Below, one piece after another: positions 26,690 through 34,897 of a DNA stretch of 64,000 nt. The translations under genes were made by a program, and so were the position numbers. The stretch lies in contig JAFSXU010000060.1 of assembly GCA_017443895.1 (NCBI GenBank), positions 1 to 64,000 on the forward strand, in the 5' to 3' direction. This DNA comes from Clostridia bacterium (lineage in GTDB: Bacteria; Bacillota; Clostridia; UBA1381). The notes under the pieces were generated by a model. That model was given only the letters and a program-made list of their open reading frames with translations, ran no database searches and was not told the DNA's origin. Every line of letters begins with the position of its first letter. Positions within the stretch are counted from its first letter, which is position 1.

Positions 26690-29674
26690 ATGAAGAGTAA
26701 ACGAATAATATCAATGATTGCGGCGGTGGCCATGATTTGTCCCGCAGCGGTACAGGCGGCAACGGTTACACAGCCTGATATGCAAATTTATGTAAATACG
26801 TTGCCGGCGGATTCGCTGGATAATATTACATCCGGCGATGTAACAGTGAGGAAACTACTTGCAAACAACAGCGACCGGACAAAAACAATAGCATTTGCGC
26901 TTGCCCGATACAGTGATACAGGAGAGCTTATGGGGGTTAGCTGGGACAGTGTAGAGCTCACAGCAGGCGATAGCAACTATGCTTCGGCAAGGCTTTTGTC
27001 AGAATCGGGCGGAAAACTCAAAACCTTTGAATGGGAAATGCCGAGCCAGGTTCCATCAGAGCTAAAATCGCCGTGTAATGTTCTCTCTTCGCTAAAAGTA
27101 AGAGGTTGTGCGGCGGCTGTTGACAGTGCGTCTAACAAGGTATTGGTGAAAAGTACAGGTATTTCTGCCGATGATATATCCGATATTAAGGTGTCGGAGG
27201 GTGCGCAGGCAGTCGTATCCCAAGACGGCAAAATCATAACCGTCACGGCCGAAAATGGCAGTGATCGTGTTTATACGGTAGAAACTGCTGATTTCACCAT
27301 GATAGACTTTGATAGTGATACGGTAGGCAGTGCGCCGACTGAAGGGTCAGTTGCACCCGTAAAATCTGACGATACACGCTCTGTTTCAGTCGTACCAGAT
27401 CCCGATGATGAGGGAAATAATGTACTAAGGGTTTTGGATAATAGTACGGAGAACTCTTGTTCATATGTTTATGACTTGAAGACGCCGGTTGAATATCCAT
27501 ATGTTGTAAGCACAAAGGTAAGATATGAGCGTAATAATGAATACAGCCAGGGTGAGGACGATATAAGCTATAGCTGGTTCAGGCTCAGGAACAGAGAAAG
27601 AGCTGATGAGACAAGTAACTGGGTAGATACAAATATATATCATTTTGCCGCAATGGAGACCGGTGCCGGCAGGTATCCCCTTACAATGCCGTCTGCAGCG
27701 GGTTCGTCAAGTGAATCTGCAGTAAGTAACACTGAATGCGGAATAGGACAGTGGCATCAGGTGGATATGGTATGTAATTCCTATGATGATATAAAGGTTT
27801 ATTTTGACGGCAGACTTGTAAGAAGCGTAGGATCTGAAACAGCAAGCGATGTTGCTCTTACAAGAATAGGTCTGTTTACAACTGCTACAAGAAAGAATAC
27901 AACATACCTTGATGATATTGTGGTTTATCCGATAGAAAGAGGGTCACTTACCGAGGCGGTATTCAATGTTCCGTCATTGATGGCTGACGGTAAAATATAT
28001 ATACAGGCATCGGATATTTCAAAGGTAACTATAGATAAAGCAAAATCAAAATACATCGGAGCAGATATTGAGCTTGATACAAATATTCCGGCGGTAGTGG
28101 TAACAAAGGACTCTGATTCTGTAAGCTATCCGTTGGTTTTAAAGCCTGCTGATGAGTTCTATACCGATGATTATGAGACTTGGAGTGAAACTACTCTGTC
28201 ATCAACCGCAGTAACAGCACCCGGCGGAACGGTTAAATATACAATGAGCTCTCCGTCTAAAGCAAATGCCGTTGACGGTGTTTACAGTAAAATAACAGAG
28301 GTAGACGGCAATAAGCTGCTCAAGATGAACGCAGGAGCGGGCGATGGAAGTAATCACCGTGTCGGAATAACTATCTCAAATGTTCCGTCAGCTTCATCAT
28401 ATGCAATAACTTATGATGTTATGTATTCCATTCCAGAGAATACTACATTCAATGACGGCGATGTATCGGGTCAGAGCGTAACACCGTCCCGATTTGTAAT
28501 CTACGGACGAAATGCAGCTAATACAAATCTTGTAACCTTCCAGCCCGGCGGAATTATAAGCGGAACTCAAATTTTCAAGGCTAATACCGGCTCTGATATA
28601 ACAGGTACGAGAATAGCGTTGGATACATGGTATGAGGTTAAGATTATAGTAAAAGAAGGAACGGCAACCTACTATCTGGATGGTGAGGTTATTGATGAAA
28701 AGACTGTTAGTACAGATGATTTAAGCAAGCTTGCAATCTGGTCATCGGATAACAGAAAAGCACTTGTGCATCTTGATAATCTGACAGTAGTGTCCTTGAC
28801 CGAGCCAAAGCCCGTCTGCGAGCTTATTTCTGCGGAATTTAATAAGGATTCGGAGATTATAGGAAATACGATATATGTTGACGCAGAAGAGCTTTCCGAG
28901 GTTGAGCTTGTTAATGCGGAGGTATCTTTCGGTGCAGAATATACATATGAGGACGGTGTCCTTACTGTTACGGCAAAGGGCGCCGAACAGAGTATTTATT
29001 CTGTAAAGACGGTTAGCTTCTTTAAGGACGATTTTGAGAGCTATGATGCTGAAACTGTCATCGGTTCGGGCAGCAAGGCTTTGGGCAGATATTCCAATTC
29101 TACGAGCGGAGCAGACGAGACTGATGTATATGCAAAGATAGCCAAGGAGTCGGACAATCAGTTTATGGAGCTTTATGACGGACTAAACAGTGCCGCACAG
29201 CGGGTTTCGCTTACAATAGGAAGTATTCCGCAGGCATCGTCATTTATTCTTGAGTATGATGTAAAATACGATATTCCCAAAAATCAGGAATATGATGTCG
29301 ATAGTTGGAACTGCACATATTTTGCTACAAATGTGAGAAATTCCGCTAATACAAACCTTGCCGCATTCCAGACCTATACGACAGTAAAAAGCTCTGAGCC
29401 GTACAGGCTTGCACCGCATGCGTATTACGGCGGACAGTTCACCAAGGTGGATAACAGCAAGTATTATATGAAGCTCGGAGAGTGGAGTCATATCAAAATC
29501 GTATATAATAACGGAACAGACAGTGCTGCGGTTACATACTATCTTGACGGCGAAGTTGTAGCCGAAAATCAGACGGCGGAGCAGGGTGAGCTTGCTAAGC
29601 TCCAGATTTTCTCGTCAACAACGAGAAAGGCAGTTGCTTCGTTTGATAATTTCAGATTAGTTCCGATTATATAA
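26690..29674 (+). CDS. secreted triple LamG-like module protein
   Basis: A 994-residue exported protein with signal peptide about 1-23 (AAVQAAT). An N-terminal beta domain about 25-145 and a bridging domain about 150-205 are followed by LamG-like modules at about 205-415, 490-705 and 780-994, each ending in a YLDDIVV or LDNLTV-type strand. Two short linker beta domains lie between them. Tandem modules suggest multivalent glycan binding. Parts are nearly identical in DNA to the next gene, including runs of about 40 identical bases. AGGAGG lies just before the ATG. No wall anchor or catalytic motif seen. Confidence 0.68.
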   Translation: MKSKRIISMIAAVAMICPAAVQAATVTQPDMQIYVNTLPADSLDNITSGDVTVRKLLANNSDRTKTIAFALARYSDTGELMGVSWDSVELTAGDSNYASARLLSESGGKLKTFEWEMPSQVPSELKSPCNVLSSLKVRGCAAAVDSASNKVLVKSTGISADDISDIKVSEGAQAVVSQDGKIITVTAENGSDRVYTVETADFTMIDFDSDTVGSAPTEGSVAPVKSDDTRSVSVVPDPDDEGNNVLRVLDNSTENSCSYVYDLKTPVEYPYVVSTKVRYERNNEYSQGEDDISYSWFRLRNRERADETSNWVDTNIYHFAAMETGAGRYPLTMPSAAGSSSESAVSNTECGIGQWHQVDMVCNSYDDIKVYFDGRLVRSVGSETASDVALTRIGLFTTATRKNTTYLDDIVVYPIERGSLTEAVFNVPSLMADGKIYIQASDISKVTIDKAKSKYIGADIELDTNIPAVVVTKDSDSVSYPLVLKPADEFYTDDYETWSETTLSSTAVTAPGGTVKYTMSSPSKANAVDGVYSKITEVDGNKLLKMNAGAGDGSNHRVGITISNVPSASSYAITYDVMYSIPENTTFNDGDVSGQSVTPSRFVIYGRNAANTNLVTFQPGGIISGTQIFKANTGSDITGTRIALDTWYEVKIIVKEGTATYYLDGEVIDEKTVSTDDLSKLAIWSSDNRKALVHLDNLTVVSLTEPKPVCELISAEFNKDSEIIGNTIYVDAEELSEVELVNAEVSFGAEYTYEDGVLTVTAKGAEQSIYSVKTVSFFKDDFESYDAETVIGSGSKALGRYSNSTSGADETDVYAKIAKESDNQFMELYDGLNSAAQRVSLTIGSIPQASSFILEYDVKYDIPKNQEYDVDSWNCTYFATNVRNSANTNLAAFQTYTTVKSSEPYRLAPHAYYGGQFTKVDNSKYYMKLGEWSHIKIVYNNGTDSAAVTYYLDGEVVAENQTAEQGELAKLQIFSSTTRKAVASFDNFRLVPII

Positions 29675-29696
29675 AAATATAAAGGAGGATTCTTTC

Positions 29697-31865
29697 ATGA
29701 AAAAAACAAGTAAGGCACTTATCTGCATGGGAATTGTCGCATCAATGCTCACTCCTGCGTTAGGTGCATCGGCGGCTACGGTTTCTCAGCCGCAGCTTGC
29801 AATCTATCAGGGCACACTTCCCGTGTCCGGCCTTGGCAGTCTTAGTGCCGGCACAGAAGCGACCTTAAAAAAGCAGTTGGTAAATAATACGGACTCGCCA
29901 AAGAGAATGGCACTCATTGCCGCAGAGTATGACAATGGACGCATTATACAGACGCGGACAAGCGATATAACAGTTCCTGCAAATTCAACGGTATTTGCAA
30001 CGGTAAAAATCACACCGACAAATCCGGCTAATATTAAGGTGTTCACATGGGAGCTTCCGAGTGCGACACCTAATGATGCATTACCGTATAACACGCTTTC
30101 ATCGGTAAAAATAGGTAACTACTCAACCTATGTTGAGGGCGCATCAAAGACCGTTTATGTAAATACTACAGACGATATTTCTTCTGCTCAGGTTAGTGAT
30201 GTAAAGGTTTCACCGAATGCAACCTACACTGTAGCTCAGGGTAACAGTGCCATAACAGTAACTGCACAGGACGGAACCACAGAGGTCTATGCCGTAAAAA
30301 CAGGAGGCTTTACAAAGCTTGACTTTGATAGTGATACGGTAGGCAGTGTTCCAACGACTACAACAGGAGAAACCACAATTTCGCCTGACAGCAGCAGTAC
30401 TCGTAAAGTCATAGTTGCTACGGATCCGGATGATGCGAATAATAAGGTACTCAAGGTTTGGGATAATTATTCCGCTGCCTCAGCCGCAGCCTGCGAGTAT
30501 AGATATGATCTTGCAGAGCCTGTATCATATCCATATGTTGTAAGTACAAAGGTAAGATACGATCGTGAAAATACATATAGTGCGAATGCGGATAATATAA
30601 ACTATAACTGGTTCAGACTAAGAAACAGAGAAAACAATGTAGATACAAATATATATCATTTCGGCGCGGAGGAGACCGGCGATGGCGAGTATCTCCTTAA
30701 AATGCCGTATGAAGCGGGTACTTCAACAGAGTCTACAGTAGATGCCGCTCAAGGCGGAATAGGACAGTGGCATCAGGTGGATATGGTATGTAAGTCCGCT
30801 GCTGATATAAAGGTTTATTTTGACGGCAGACTTGTAAGAAGCGCAGGAGCGGAAACAGTAAGTGATGTTGCTCTTACGAGAATATATTTTATCACCGGAC
30901 ATGCAAGAAAGAATACAACATACCTTGATGATATTGTAATCCGGCCGATGGAAAAGGCATCGCTTACCGAGGCGGTATTTAATGTCCCGTCTCTGATGGT
31001 TGACGGTACTGTGTATGTACAGGCAGATAACCTTTCGGGTGTTACTCTTGATGCGTCAAAATCAACCTATACAGGAACTGATATTGATGTTGTAAATTCA
31101 GCAGTTGTGGTAACAAGCGAGAGCGGTACGGCAACCTATCCTATAGTGCTAAAGACGGCAGCCAACTTCTTTGCTGACGATTATGAAGGGGTTGTTTGGA
31201 CAGGAGAAAAGCAAAATGCTGTCTATGTAGGTAGTGGTGATATTAATAGCAACAAGGTTTATTATGACCGTCAGAACCGCAGTGCAGGTGATGATGTATA
31301 TATGATGACTGTTAGTGAGAACGGAAATAAGGTTCTCAAAATGAATGCGGGAGTAGGTACAGCAACCGGTAATCGGTTTGGATTGAATATAACGAATATT
31401 CCTTCATCAAGCTCTTATGTGATCGATTATGATGTTAAGTATTCAATTCCGGCAGGCACTACATTTAATAATGTAGATAAATCAGGTGAAGGCGTAACAC
31501 CGGTGGCATTTTCGATCAATGGGAGAAACACGAATAGTAAAGATTTGGTAGGCTTCAGACCGGCGAATTACAATAGCACAACAGAAACATTCAATGCGAG
31601 CAGACAAACATCAAGCAATACCGGTAACAATGTTACTTCAAGTTGGGCTAACATATCCGGAACATCAATAGCGATGAATACATGGTATAAAGTTAAGATT
31701 GTTGTAAAAGCAGGAAAGGCGACCTATTATTTGGATGATGTAGCTATCGCGTCGGATGTGAGCGTTAGTTCAGATGCTTTGAACAGAATTTCGATCTGGT
31801 CATCGACAAACAGAAAAGCAACTGTATATCTTGACAACCTGAAGGTACTTGATCTTACTGAATAA
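29697..31865 (+). CDS. secreted double LamG-like module protein, recent paralog of preceding gene
   Basis: A 722-residue exported protein with signal peptide about 1-26 (GASAAT), the same N-terminal and bridging domains as its upstream neighbour, and two LamG-like modules (about 205-415 and 490-720); the third module of the neighbour is missing. High DNA similarity in patches (for example 30756-30850 against 27739-27833) points to recent duplication or gene conversion. AAAGGAGG precedes the ATG. Its stop codon lies one base before the start of the next gene, suggesting coupled translation with a cytosolic toroid protein. Confidence 0.68.
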   Translation: MKKTSKALICMGIVASMLTPALGASAATVSQPQLAIYQGTLPVSGLGSLSAGTEATLKKQLVNNTDSPKRMALIAAEYDNGRIIQTRTSDITVPANSTVFATVKITPTNPANIKVFTWELPSATPNDALPYNTLSSVKIGNYSTYVEGASKTVYVNTTDDISSAQVSDVKVSPNATYTVAQGNSAITVTAQDGTTEVYAVKTGGFTKLDFDSDTVGSVPTTTTGETTISPDSSSTRKVIVATDPDDANNKVLKVWDNYSAASAAACEYRYDLAEPVSYPYVVSTKVRYDRENTYSANADNINYNWFRLRNRENNVDTNIYHFGAEETGDGEYLLKMPYEAGTSTESTVDAAQGGIGQWHQVDMVCKSAADIKVYFDGRLVRSAGAETVSDVALTRIYFITGHARKNTTYLDDIVIRPMEKASLTEAVFNVPSLMVDGTVYVQADNLSGVTLDASKSTYTGTDIDVVNSAVVVTSESGTATYPIVLKTAANFFADDYEGVVWTGEKQNAVYVGSGDINSNKVYYDRQNRSAGDDVYMMTVSENGNKVLKMNAGVGTATGNRFGLNITNIPSSSSYVIDYDVKYSIPAGTTFNNVDKSGEGVTPVAFSINGRNTNSKDLVGFRPANYNSTTETFNASRQTSSNTGNNVTSSWANISGTSIAMNTWYKVKIVVKAGKATYYLDDVAIASDVSVSSDALNRISIWSSTNRKATVYLDNLKVLDLTE

Positions 31866-31866
31866 T

Positions 31867-32862
31867 ATGCACAGAATTGATGAACTTATAAAACAAATAA
31901 AGGCGGCGGTGGACTCGCATTGCTTAGGGCGTACCGGCGAGTATGCACGGTGGATAATAAAAGAGCCAAACAGGAATATGGGGCTTAACGAATACGGCTG
32001 CGCAGATGCGGCAAATATCCTGTATACTCTGTGCGAGTTCCCCGCAATAGCGGAGGAAAGAGCCAAGTGGGTTGGCGTTCTTCAGAGCTTTCAGAATGAG
32101 GATACGGGAATGTTCAGCGAGCGTACTCATTTCCCTCTACACACCACAGCGCATTGTACGGCGGCACTGGAGCTTTTTGAGGCAAAGCCGAAATATCGCT
32201 TTAAACAGCTTGAAGCGGAGATTAAAAAAAGAGGAATTGAGAACTTTCTTGACGGTCTTGACTGGATAAACGACCCTTGGAGTAATTCACATCTCGGCGC
32301 AGGAATATACGCATCACTTAAACTTGTCGGGGATATGACGCCGGAGCTTGAGGAAAGGTATTTTACATGGCTTTGGAATGAATCCGACCCTGAAACGGGA
32401 CTGTGGCGAAAGGACAGTGTGCAGAGCGGAAATGCGCCTATATATTATCATATGGCGTCAACATTCCACTATCTGTTTAACCATGAATACGCAAGGCGTC
32501 CGATACCATACCCCGAGCGGCTTGTTGATACTTGTCTTGATATGTATTATAACAGTCTTTTAAGGGAGGATTTTGGAAAAACGGTAAGCTTCCTGGAGAT
32601 GGATTGGGTATACTGTCTTAACCGTGCGATGCGTTTGAGCGGTTATCGCATAGCGGAGGGTAGAGCTGCGCTTAAAGGGTTTGCCGATGAATTTATTGAA
32701 TACCTTTATTCAATAGATAAAGAGCGCGATACTGCGTGGGACGATTTGCATAATCTGTTTGGTACATTATGCGCATTGGCGGAGCTTGAGCAGGCGTTAT
32801 ACGGATATATAATTACAGACAAGCCGCTTCGGCTTGTGCTTGACCGCCGGCCTTTTATTTAA
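31867..32862 (+). CDS. cytosolic alpha/alpha-toroid protein of unknown activity
   Basis: A 331-residue protein with no signal peptide. It repeats the QNEDTGMFSE and SDPETGLWRK type motif of the two large toroid proteins, with conserved-looking HTTAHCTAALELF, SNSHLGAGIYASL and ASTFHYLFNHE blocks, so it looks like a stand-alone toroid domain. The ATG at 31867 has no good ribosome site but sits one base after the previous stop, so translational coupling is likely. A cytosolic member beside secreted relatives suggests that each works on the same glycan at a different chain length or location. Lyase, hydrolase or epimerase activity are all possible. Confidence 0.6.
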   Translation: MHRIDELIKQIKAAVDSHCLGRTGEYARWIIKEPNRNMGLNEYGCADAANILYTLCEFPAIAEERAKWVGVLQSFQNEDTGMFSERTHFPLHTTAHCTAALELFEAKPKYRFKQLEAEIKKRGIENFLDGLDWINDPWSNSHLGAGIYASLKLVGDMTPELEERYFTWLWNESDPETGLWRKDSVQSGNAPIYYHMASTFHYLFNHEYARRPIPYPERLVDTCLDMYYNSLLREDFGKTVSFLEMDWVYCLNRAMRLSGYRIAEGRAALKGFADEFIEYLYSIDKERDTAWDDLHNLFGTLCALAELEQALYGYIITDKPLRLVLDRRPFI

Positions 32863-32895
32863 AAACTAAATATGAAATTGAAATGGAGGATAATA

Positions 32896-33531
32896 ATGAA
32901 AAGATTATTAGCTAAAAAAGTAATAGCTTGTGTGGCACTTGCGTTATCTGTGCAAGCAGGAGTAACGGCATTTGCTGCAGAATACAACAGCATTGATAAC
33001 TCCGTCAGTGAGTCTCAGGCTTTGGGTTACAAAACGGTTATTATAACCAAGGGTGAAACTTTTCCTGCAACACTTACAGACGCCGATATTGTTTATGCTG
33101 ATCAGGCAGCAAGCGCATTTGATGCCGCTGCATCATTTATGCTAAAGGGTGAGACGGTAGATGATGGGACATATCTTATAACCCTTGGTAATGCTCAAGG
33201 AGTTCCCAAAAGCATTACCTTTACGGTAAGCAATAAGGAGTCTGCAATAGATGATGTCGGCTTTACACCTGTGGGATTAGAGCTTCAGGAAGAGACGGAC
33301 GGAACAAAGCTTTACAAGAAAGGCTTTATAGCAACCGTAGATGATATTAAGAACTATAACATAATAAAAATATCAAACGGAACACAAACAGGAATTCTTA
33401 ACACTGATAATTATTTTGGCGCTGTTCTCAAAGATGAAGAAGCCGGTAACTACATAGTAGGTATCCAGATTTATAATATCCCCGAAGAGGTAAAAGATAA
33501 TTTATCAATTTCGTTCAGTGCAGGGGAATAA
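32896..33531 (+). CDS. small secreted protein of unknown function
   Basis: A 211-residue exported protein. The ATG at 32896 follows GGAGG and leads a signal peptide about 1-29 (ALALSVQAGVTAFAAE); an upstream in-frame ATG is ignored. The mature part looks like two beta domains (about 30-115 and 120-211) with blocks DGTYLITLGNAQGVP and DEEAGNYIVGIQIYNIP, which resemble each other and may be a duplicated Ig-like fold. No anchor or catalytic motif. It precedes the 54-residue gene in the same operon. I do not recognise the family. Confidence 0.6.
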   Translation: MKRLLAKKVIACVALALSVQAGVTAFAAEYNSIDNSVSESQALGYKTVIITKGETFPATLTDADIVYADQAASAFDAAASFMLKGETVDDGTYLITLGNAQGVPKSITFTVSNKESAIDDVGFTPVGLELQEETDGTKLYKKGFIATVDDIKNYNIIKISNGTQTGILNTDNYFGAVLKDEEAGNYIVGIQIYNIPEEVKDNLSISFSAGE

Positions 33532-33548
33532 TTAGGAGGTAAGCGGTT

Positions 33549-33713
33549 ATGAAAAAATATAAGACTCCCGAGGTCAATATTATCTGGTTCGGTGAAGAAG
33601 ATATTCTTACATCAAGCGTTGCACCGGATTATGTGGAGGGCTTGTCGGAACAGGCTTTGGCAGTAGAAAATCGGGCAAACATTGACTATAACTCTATTGA
33701 AGCATTTAACTAA
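33549..33713 (+). CDS. 54-residue peptide with a DILTSS motif
   Basis: A short gene with a strong site (AGGAGG, 33533-33538) 10 bases before its ATG. The product starts MKKYKTPEVNIIWFGEEDIL and continues TSSVAPDYVEGL with an acidic tail. Short peptides beginning MKKY.(A/K)P and carrying a D(I/V)(I/L)T(T)S motif are common and uncharacterised in Clostridia. It has no signal peptide or membrane segment. No peptide-modifying enzyme (radical SAM, LanM, YcaO) or exporter was seen nearby, so a modified-peptide precursor role is only a possibility. A strong hairpin follows at 33721-33750. Confidence 0.65.
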   Translation: MKKYKTPEVNIIWFGEEDILTSSVAPDYVEGLSEQALAVENRANIDYNSIEAFN

Positions 33714-33720
33714 CATTGAA

Positions 33721-33750
33721 TACGGGTAATGGCCTGTGCCATTACCCGTA
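33721..33750 (+). other. perfect 13-bp hairpin after the 54-residue gene
   Basis: TACGGGTAATGGC (33721-33733) pairs with 33738-33750 around CTGT. It lacks a T tract and the next ribosome site begins 13 bases later, so it probably protects the upstream mRNA or lowers downstream expression rather than fully ending transcription. Confidence 0.55.
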
Positions 33751-33775
33751 TATATTATGAAAAGGAGCTGACAAA

Positions 33776-34882
33776 ATGAATTTTGCAGAGGAATGTTGGA
33801 GTAAGTTAGATACAAAGCTGTCACGCACAGCAGTTTCATCATATGACAAGCTTCCTTATACAACACAAAACGGTGTGCATAATGATATGATGAAAAAAAA
33901 CAAAAGCTGGTGGACAAACGGATTTTGGCCTGCGTTAATGGTTCTTATGTATGCCGGAACAAAAAAGGAGCAGTATCTTAAAACTGCAAGACACGGTATG
34001 GAGCTTTTGGACAGTGCGCTTTATACCTATAACGGTCTGCATCACGATGTGGGATTTATGTGGAATATATCCGCAGGAGCGGATTATCGCATAACAGGAG
34101 ACCAGGAGGAAAGAAACAGGTTTATGATTGCGGCAAATCATATGATGGGCCGTTTTAACTGTGACGGAGAATTTTTCAGAGCTTGGAACGGAGACAATAC
34201 AGAGGGCTGGGCAATCATAGATTGTATGATGAATATTCCGTTGCTTTACAGGGCTACGGAGGAAACGGGAGACCCACGCTTTGCCATGGCGGCGATAAAG
34301 CACGCGGACAAGACAATGAAATATCATGTGCGGCCCGACGGCTCGTGTAATCATATAAATGAATATAACCATATCACAGGTGAATTTATAAAGGCTCATA
34401 CAGGTCAGGGCGTTGCGCCGAATTCGTCATGGTCAAGAGGGCAGGCATGGGGACTTTACGGCTTTGCGCTTTCCTACAGATACACAAAAAAACCGGAATA
34501 TCTTGCAACCGCAAAAAGAATTGCGCATTATTTTATAGCGAATGTACAGAGTACGGGTTGGCTCTCATTATGTGATTTCCGACAGCCGTCAGAGCCTGTT
34601 ATTTATGATTCAACCGCTGCGGCGTGTGCGGCGTGCGGTCTTTTGGAGATTGAACGGCTTGTTCCCGAATGTGAAAGAAAAATATATTATGATGCCGCAG
34701 TCAATATACTTAAAACACTTAATGAACGATGTTGTGATTGGAGTCATGACGAGGATTCAATACTTCAGTTAGGCACAGGAGCATATAACAGTGAGATACA
34801 TATACCCATTATTTACGGCGATTATTTCTTCGCCGAGGGAATTTACCGTCTTATGGGATTTGACGCCGGTATGCTCTGGTAG
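33776..34882 (+). CDS. GH88 unsaturated glucuronyl hydrolase
   Basis: A 368-residue cytosolic (alpha/alpha)6-barrel enzyme that removes the unsaturated uronic acid left at the non-reducing end of oligosaccharides by polysaccharide lyases. Markers: HHDVGFMW with Asp91 and IIDCMMN with Asp149, matching the two active-site Asp of characterised unsaturated glucuronyl hydrolases (Asp88 and Asp149 in the Bacillus enzyme), then SWSRGQAWGLYGF and YGDYFFAEG. Length fits the family; GH105 is less likely. AAAGGAG precedes the ATG. Its presence implies a lyase upstream in the pathway, yet no known lyase family is recognisable in the operon. Confidence 0.88.
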   Translation: MNFAEECWSKLDTKLSRTAVSSYDKLPYTTQNGVHNDMMKKNKSWWTNGFWPALMVLMYAGTKKEQYLKTARHGMELLDSALYTYNGLHHDVGFMWNISAGADYRITGDQEERNRFMIAANHMMGRFNCDGEFFRAWNGDNTEGWAIIDCMMNIPLLYRATEETGDPRFAMAAIKHADKTMKYHVRPDGSCNHINEYNHITGEFIKAHTGQGVAPNSSWSRGQAWGLYGFALSYRYTKKPEYLATAKRIAHYFIANVQSTGWLSLCDFRQPSEPVIYDSTAAACAACGLLEIERLVPECERKIYYDAAVNILKTLNERCCDWSHDEDSILQLGTGAYNSEIHIPIIYGDYFFAEGIYRLMGFDAGMLW

Positions 34883-34897
34883 GGGAGGCGTTATATC

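Noticed and set aside
33549-33713. 54-residue peptide as a lanthipeptide or sactipeptide precursor
   Set aside because: No modification enzyme, protease or exporter gene nearby and no Cys residues; kept as an uncharacterised peptide only.
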